From Metabacillus idriensis (GTDB lineage Bacteria; Bacillota; Bacilli; Bacillales; Bacillaceae), in assembly GCF_009674765.1 (NCBI RefSeq), contig NZ_WKKF01000001.1, positions 992,001 to 1,056,000 on the forward strand: 64,000 bases of DNA. Reading direction: 5' to 3'. The notes beneath the pieces were generated by a model. It searched no databases, was not told where the DNA came from, and saw only the letters and a list, made by a program, of their open reading frames with translations. This document shows positions 59,578 through 64,000 of this stretch, in pieces. Both the position numbers and the translations under genes were made by a program. Position 1 is the stretch's first letter. Every line of letters begins with the position of its first letter.

Positions 59578-60363
59578 ATGGAACTCGGATTAAAGGGAAA
59601 AGTGGCACTTGTTGCAGCATCAAGTCAAGGATTGGGACGGGCTATTGCTGAAGAACTTGCAAAAGAAGGCGCTCATGTCATGATTACAAGCAGAAACCCT
59701 GATAAGCTGCATAAGGTGAAAGAAGAACTTTCTGAAAAATATTCAGGCCTCGTTGAATATAAAGCATGCGATTTATCAAATGCAGATGAGATTAACCAGC
59801 TCGTCCAAGAAACGGTGAAGCGTTTTGGAACAATTGATTTGCTGGTGAACAATGCAGGCGGGCCGCCTTCAGGCCTTTTTGAACAAATGAGTGATGAGGA
59901 CTGGCAAAAATCGTTTGAATTAAATCTTTTAAGCCATGTTCGCCTTATTCGGTCAGTGATTCCATATATGAGGGGCAAGGGCGGTAAAATTGTCAACATC
60001 GCCTCGTCCTCCGTAAAAGAACCAATACCCGGATTAATTTTATCGAATACCTTCAGGCTTGGAATTGTCGGTCTTACCAAAACCCTTGCATCAGAGCTTG
60101 CTCCCTATAAAATTTTGATCAATACAGCGGCACCAGGCAGAATTGCAACGGACAGAGTTGCTTCTTTAGATCAGGCAGCAGCAGACAGACAGGGCATCAG
60201 CGTCAGTGAGGTGGAAGAGGAAGCGAAGCGGAAAATTCCCTCAGGACGCTACGGAAAACCATCCGAATTTGCTGCGTATGTTCTTTTCCTGCTCTCAGAT
60301 GCCAACAGCTATATGACAGGACAGACACATTTAATTGACGGAGGTATGGTGAAATCCGTTTAG
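59578..60363 (+). CDS. SDR-family oxidoreductase with degenerate active site
   Basis: 261 aa from the ATG at 59578, 8 nt after GGGGAG (a GTG one codon earlier is possible). Rossmann motif AASSQGLGRAIA, NNAGG, and a C-terminal TGQTHLIDGGM typical of 3-oxoacyl-ACP-reductase-like SDRs. The usual Tyr-x3-Lys is absent: after the Ser in ASSSVKEP the segment reads GLILSNTFRLG. This is a known atypical subgroup that keeps SN..R. The substrate is unknown and catalysis may differ. Confidence 0.87.
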   Translation: MELGLKGKVALVAASSQGLGRAIAEELAKEGAHVMITSRNPDKLHKVKEELSEKYSGLVEYKACDLSNADEINQLVQETVKRFGTIDLLVNNAGGPPSGLFEQMSDEDWQKSFELNLLSHVRLIRSVIPYMRGKGGKIVNIASSSVKEPIPGLILSNTFRLGIVGLTKTLASELAPYKILINTAAPGRIATDRVASLDQAAADRQGISVSEVEEEAKRKIPSGRYGKPSEFAAYVLFLLSDANSYMTGQTHLIDGGMVKSV

Positions 60364-60441
60364 GTACGTAAAATCTGTATATAAATAGCATGCCGGAAGT
60401 ACACTAAACCAGAGAAATTAAAGCTAAGGGTGGCATAAATA

Positions 60442-60915
60442 ATGGCGATAGTCTTCGCTGCGATCTTGGTCTGGTTTGCAATTCATTTGTATGTGTATTT
60501 TCCGAAAAAAATAAATCATTTAGAATCCGTCTTCGTTTTTATGATTTTGTCGATTGCAAATAACGTCTTTTGTTCCATCATCACTGTGAATTTGGGATGG
60601 GCATCGGCTTACGAAACACCTACTGCCATGACGGTCATTATTTTACAGAGAATTATCATTATTCCCTTTCTGTTTCTAATGGTCGTTCATATGAATTTTA
60701 TGTTGAAAAGTACAGTCGCAAAACTTGTTCTGCTGCTCTTTTCTATAACTTTGATCATATCGATGGAGGAACTTTGTTCTTATTTCCGCGTAATGAACTA
60801 TAAAGAAAATAGATGGCTGATTCCTGTTCTCCACTCTGCTCTGCTCTATTTTTCAGGGATTATAGGTCTTCGCTTATTCCGGCCGATCCTGAAAAAGGGG
60901 GTCACTATGAGATGA
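60442..60915 (+). CDS. membrane protein, 157 aa
   Basis: ATG at 60442 with AAGGGTGG about 10 nt upstream. Four to five hydrophobic helices (IVFAAILVWFAIHLYVYF, then SVFVFMILSIANNVFC and so on) and a basic C-terminus LKKGVTMR. It overlaps the next gene by 4 nt, so the two are translationally coupled. Neither product is recognised. The pair lies between the SDR gene and ykwC. Confidence 0.72.
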   Translation: MAIVFAAILVWFAIHLYVYFPKKINHLESVFVFMILSIANNVFCSIITVNLGWASAYETPTAMTVIILQRIIIIPFLFLMVVHMNFMLKSTVAKLVLLLFSITLIISMEELCSYFRVMNYKENRWLIPVLHSALLYFSGIIGLRLFRPILKKGVTMR

Positions 60916-61412
60916 AGGATTTCATTAATGAACTCTATATTATCATGACATTAGCAGCAGGATTATTCTTAGCTGTTAAGCTTCCAAAAAAGTTTCCGGC
61001 TGCTGTTACGATTCTTATTTTCACATTCAGTGCCTTTATTGGACTGACGGCCGACCATATTTTAGCGATTCCGCCTTATGATATTTATGATGTAAATGAT
61101 TCTCCAAAATTTGAGGTCTGGGATTTTATTTATTACAGCATGTATGGTTTTTTTGGCTATTTTTTTCTGTATCTCTACCAGCAGTGGAGAATCAGGGGCA
61201 TCTTTACGATTGGCTATATCATTATCTGGTCGGTGTTTTCTGTTTTTTATGAATGGATTGCCGTATTAGTCGGTATTTTTGATTTCAGCAAAGGATATAA
61301 AATGCAATACTCCTTTCCGGTTTATCTCTTTATTCAAACGTTCTTTATCATTTTTTTTCATTTTGTCACCAAAGAATATGATAAGCTAAAAGAAAAGTCT
61401 TCCATCATTTAG
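60912..61412 (+). CDS. membrane protein, 166 aa
   Basis: Starts within the stop of the previous gene (ATGA), with GGGGGTC upstream. Five hydrophobic helices. A polar loop IPPYDIYDVNDSPKFEVWDF lies between TM2 and TM3. It ends with a basic/acidic tail KEYDKLKEKSS. Similar in helix layout to its neighbour, possibly an ancient duplication or heteromer. Function unknown. Confidence 0.75.
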   Translation: MKDFINELYIIMTLAAGLFLAVKLPKKFPAAVTILIFTFSAFIGLTADHILAIPPYDIYDVNDSPKFEVWDFIYYSMYGFFGYFFLYLYQQWRIRGIFTIGYIIIWSVFSVFYEWIAVLVGIFDFSKGYKMQYSFPVYLFIQTFFIIFFHFVTKEYDKLKEKSSII

Positions 61413-61438
61413 ATGGCTTTTTGATTGGAGAGGATCTA

Positions 61439-62314
61439 ATGACTGAGAAAAAAGGTGTAATCGGTTTTATCGGGACTGGCGTAATGGGGAAAAGCATGGC
61501 AGGGCATCTGCTAAGCGACGGATATCCGGTGCTTGTCTATACAAGAACGAAAGAAAAAGCAGCTGAACTGATAGAAGCAGGTGCAGTGTGGAAAGAAACC
61601 ATTGAAGAGCTTGCTTCACAATCGGACTATATCCTCACAATGGTTGGCTATCCATCTGATGTTGAAGAAATTTATTTAAGCGAAAAAGGCATTATGCGCT
61701 CTGCAAAAGAAGGTACATATGTCATTGATATGACTACCTCAAAGCCTAGTCTTGCAAAAGAAATATATGAACTTGCAAAGCAGCGCAAGATCCATGCCTT
61801 GGATGCACCTGTTTCAGGCGGGGATGTAGGGGCAAGAGAAGCAAGATTATCCATTATGGCTGGCGGAGATCATCAAGCGTTTGAAGCCTGCATGCCGATT
61901 TTTTCTGTGATTGGACAAAATATTGTCTATCAGGGTGAAGCAGGCAGCGGGCAGCATACGAAAATGTGCAATCAAATTGCGATTGCAGCAGGCATGATTG
62001 GTGTCAGTGAAGCGATAGCTTATGCGGAGCACGCCGGACTCGATCCTGAAAATGTCTTAAAAAGCATATCAGCAGGTGCAGCAGGCAGCTGGTCACTGAG
62101 CAACCTTGCTCCGAGAATGCTGAAAGGGGACTTTGAACCTGGCTTTTATGTAAAACATTTTCTAAAGGACATGGGCATTGCCATTGAAGAGGCGGAAACT
62201 ATGAAAATGGATGCGCCTGGCTTAACCCTCGCTCATTCCCTATACACTGAGCTTCAGAAAAAAGGCGAAGGTGACAGCGGGACACAGGCTCTATATAAGC
62301 TATGGAAATCGTAA
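61439..62314 (+). CDS. ykwC: YkwC, beta-hydroxyacid dehydrogenase family protein
   Basis: 291 aa; ATG after GGAGAGGATCTA. N-terminal dinucleotide motif GFIGTGVMGKSMA, substrate-site motif DAPVSGGDVGAR, and the catalytic Lys in KMCNQIAIAAG near residue 175. Length and motifs match B. subtilis YkwC. It likely oxidises a 3-hydroxy acid (hydroxyisobutyrate or tartronate type) with NAD(P). Overlaps ykwB by 13 nt. Confidence 0.93.
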   Translation: MTEKKGVIGFIGTGVMGKSMAGHLLSDGYPVLVYTRTKEKAAELIEAGAVWKETIEELASQSDYILTMVGYPSDVEEIYLSEKGIMRSAKEGTYVIDMTTSKPSLAKEIYELAKQRKIHALDAPVSGGDVGAREARLSIMAGGDHQAFEACMPIFSVIGQNIVYQGEAGSGQHTKMCNQIAIAAGMIGVSEAIAYAEHAGLDPENVLKSISAGAAGSWSLSNLAPRMLKGDFEPGFYVKHFLKDMGIAIEEAETMKMDAPGLTLAHSLYTELQKKGEGDSGTQALYKLWKS

Positions 62315-62784
62315 TCAGAAAGCTGCCTTGCAAGAGTGAAGCACCGATGGATCTTTTGCTGGAGGCAGACCCTTCTGAACAAAACATAAACCAATACCTC
62401 AAAAAAGGATCTATTTATCTTGCGGAGCATGAGAAAAAAACAGCAGGAGTGCTGGTGCTGATGCAGATTGGGGATTCATCTATGGAAATAATGAATCTTG
62501 CGGTTAATGACCATTCTAGAGGAAAAGGGATAGCGAAAAAACTGATTGCTCATGCAAAGCATGAATGTGCAGGCCTAAATATCGGCACTCTTGTGATTGG
62601 AACCGGCAACTCCAGCTTAGATCAGCTTGCCCTCTATCAAAAATGTGGATTTCGCATGGAAAAAGTGATTGAAAATTACTTCATTGATCATTACGAGGAA
62701 CCTATTTTTGAGAATGGAATCCAGTGCATGGATATGGTCAGGCTAAAAATGAACATAAGAAAAGCGGAAGCGCCGAAGATTTAG
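62302..62784 (+). CDS. ykwB: YkwB-like GNAT acetyltransferase
   Basis: 160 aa, starting inside the end of ykwC; the ATG at 62302 has no clear ribosome binding site, so coupling is likely. Acetyl-CoA loop SRGKGIAKKLI near residues 73-83, then IGTGNSSLDQLALYQKCGFR and FIDHYEEPIFENGIQCMDM, a signature I associate with YkwB. Substrate unknown. Neighbour order is as in B. subtilis, although the relative arrangement differs slightly. Confidence 0.85.
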   Translation: MEIVIRKLPCKSEAPMDLLLEADPSEQNINQYLKKGSIYLAEHEKKTAGVLVLMQIGDSSMEIMNLAVNDHSRGKGIAKKLIAHAKHECAGLNIGTLVIGTGNSSLDQLALYQKCGFRMEKVIENYFIDHYEEPIFENGIQCMDMVRLKMNIRKAEAPKI

Positions 62785-62813
62785 ACGTAGACGCTAGACA
62801 TCGAAGCGCAATA

Positions 62814-62851
62814 ACACAAAAAAAGATAGCTAGAATTCTCTAGCTATCTCG
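62814..62851 (-). terminator. terminator of ykwD
   Basis: On the minus strand AGATAGCTAGA pairs with TCTAGCTATCT, followed by TTTTTT. Confidence 0.88.
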
Positions 62852-62866
62852 TAATATGAAAATCTA

Positions 62867-63625
62867 TTATTTACCAATGAACATTTGTGTCCAGTAGTTG
62901 CCTTCAGCTACATGGCCTACACCAATGTGAGTGAAGTCTCCGTTCATGATGTTTTTACGGTGGCCTTCAGAGTTCATCCATGCTTGTACAACTTCTTCTG
63001 GTGAAGCTTGTCCTTTAGCAATGTTTTCTCCAGCTGTAGTGTACTCAACGCCAAACTTCTTCATCATGTCAAATGGTGATCCGTAAGTTGGGCTGTTGTG
63101 GTCAAAATAATTCTTGCTTTGCATGTCTTTTGATTTTTCTTTAGCTACTTTGCTTAATTCTTCATCTAATTGAAGTGGTTTTAAGCCTTGTTTTTCACGC
63201 TCTGCGTTTGTTAATTCAACTACTTTTTTCTCGAATTCACTTACAGAAGCCTGAGTTTGCTCTTGCTTTGGAGCTGCTTCTTTAGAAGCTTCTGGCTGAG
63301 CTTTTTGAGCTGGTGCCGGTGCTGCTTCTTGTTTTGGAGCTTCAGCTTGCTCTTTTTGTGGTGCTTGTGCCGCAGCTTCGCCTTGCTGTGCTTTAAATTG
63401 GTTTAATTGCTGCTCAACCATTTTTTGAAGCTCAGGATTGTTGATGTTCTTTAATAGCTCTTGCTGTTGACCTTGATTTAAATTGCAGTTTTGACCGGCA
63501 ATTTGGTAAGCTTTAACTTGCATATTTGATTGCTGTGGAGCTGCTGCATCTGCTGATGGGCCCCCAGCATTGAATGTGAAAATAGTGGCTGCTGCCGCTA
63601 CTGAAAGTACGAAAGATTTCTTCAT
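62867..63625 (-). CDS. ykwD: YkwD, secreted CAP/SCP-domain protein
   Basis: 252 aa from the ATG at 63625, preceded by TTAGGAGG; the longer frame upstream is not needed. Signal peptide KKSFVLSVAAAATIF to about ADAAA. A Gln-rich segment with NLNQGQQQELLKN and a low-complexity Ala/Pro/Glu/Lys linker (about residues 85-130) lead to the CAP domain (about 133-252). That domain has LTNAEREKQGLKPL, HNSPTYGSPFDMM, AGENIA and SEGHRKNIM, with the conserved His/Glu pairs. Length is close to B. subtilis YkwD (257 aa). Related to spore coat YabG-region CAP proteins; function unknown. Confidence 0.93.
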   Translation of the reverse strand: MKKSFVLSVAAAATIFTFNAGGPSADAAAPQQSNMQVKAYQIAGQNCNLNQGQQQELLKNINNPELQKMVEQQLNQFKAQQGEAAAQAPQKEQAEAPKQEAAPAPAQKAQPEASKEAAPKQEQTQASVSEFEKKVVELTNAEREKQGLKPLQLDEELSKVAKEKSKDMQSKNYFDHNSPTYGSPFDMMKKFGVEYTTAGENIAKGQASPEEVVQAWMNSEGHRKNIMNGDFTHIGVGHVAEGNYWTQMFIGK

Positions 63626-64000
63626 GAAAAAATTCCTCCTAAGAGTTTTTTTGGTGTGTTTCTTGCTACAACAACATCGTAACATACGTTTTTCGTAATA
63701 TATCAGCCATTGCTTTCCATTGACAGAACACATTCTTTTAGTCTATGTAACTTACATTAAGTAAGCGTTATCAAACCATTATTATCACTAGTTTTATAGT
63801 ATCAAGAAAAGAATGCTCCTCATTCTCTGCCGCCGAAAAATCTTCCTATTTATATCCAGTGGTACTAACTTTTTCATTGAATTGTTTCTTGACATAAATT
63901 TAAGTCCCTTTTTTATGTAACAAGTATTACACAAGTGTTACAATAGAGTTTGAAAAACGTTAAAATGATCTCATAACTTAAGGATCGATTTTGAAAGGGG
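63626..64000. other. intergenic region upstream of ykwD and of the next plus-strand gene
   Basis: No gene is visible. Near the end, TTGACA at about 63889 with a TTTATG-like -10, and a final AAAGGGG, suggest that a plus-strand gene starts just past the window. Confidence 0.5.

Overview
The window is a chromosomal segment of an endospore-forming, low-to-moderate GC Bacillaceae, most like Bacillus or Metabacillus. Gene content and order echo the Bacillus subtilis ykv-glcT-pts-spl-ykw region: ykvS, ykvT, ykvU, zosA, ykvY-like pepQ, glcT-ptsG-ptsH-ptsI, splA, splB, ykwC, ykwB and ykwD appear in that order. A gerA-type spore germinant receptor operon, a spore photoproduct lyase, a YkvT-type lytic enzyme and a gamma-SASP-like peptide confirm a spore former. 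Starts often use TTG or GTG behind strong AGGAGG-type ribosome binding sites, and most operons end in clear intrinsic terminators.

Region by region. 1-7.3 kb: small housekeeping genes (alkyltransferase-like protein, HMCES/YedK DNA-crosslink protein, AAA ATPase, 3D-domain wall protein, GNAT, YkvS, patatin, YhfK-like reductase, a small sigma factor) and a structured RNA at 722-954 that I read as 6S-2 RNA. 7.6-13.5 kb: ykvT, gerXA-XB-XC, ykvU. 13.5-15 kb: a guanine-type purine riboswitch in front of a NupG-type nucleoside transporter. 16.6-18.8 kb: zosA with a PerR/Fur-like box. 19-23 kb: short-chain fatty acid transporter and a DUF2157/GDYXXLXY membrane protein. 23.6-28.3 kb: late genes of a staphyloxanthin-like C30 carotenoid pathway (crtP-like oxidase, crtQ-like glycosyltransferase, crtO-like acyltransferase, a second glycosyltransferase). 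28.3-33.3 kb: dipeptidase, lipoprotein nuclease, EAL phosphodiesterase, and a chemoreceptor with a good SigD promoter.

33.8-41.6 kb: an operon resembling Escherichia coli ynjBCD plus ydjX/Z and ynjF (solute-binding lipoprotein, double permease, ATPase, TVP38 protein, CDP-alcohol phosphotransferase) ending in a mercuric-reductase-like flavoprotein. It faces a flavoprotein of the type otherwise fused to SelD. 42.5-45.5 kb: DUF1659-DUF2922-YvrJ cassette, cation efflux protein, and two genes too small for ordinary calling: a probable type I toxin with antisense RNA, and a glutamine-rich spore-type peptide. 45.6-50 kb: GGDEF-EAL protein, HAD phosphatase and exported proteins. 50.2-55.5 kb: glcT and ptsGHI with RAT/terminator control. 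55.6-59.5 kb: sensor kinase, splA and splB, the last two separated by about 1 kb of repeats. 59.5-63.6 kb: SDR, two membrane proteins, ykwC, ykwB and ykwD.

The most notable non-coding structures are the 6S-2-like RNA, the toxin/antisense locus, an array of about 11 units of 52-53 bp between splA and splB, two dispersed repeat families (called A and B here), and a possible orphan TnpB-type RNA scaffold at about 41.7-41.86 kb. All assignments come from reading the sequence and recalling families; no database search was run.
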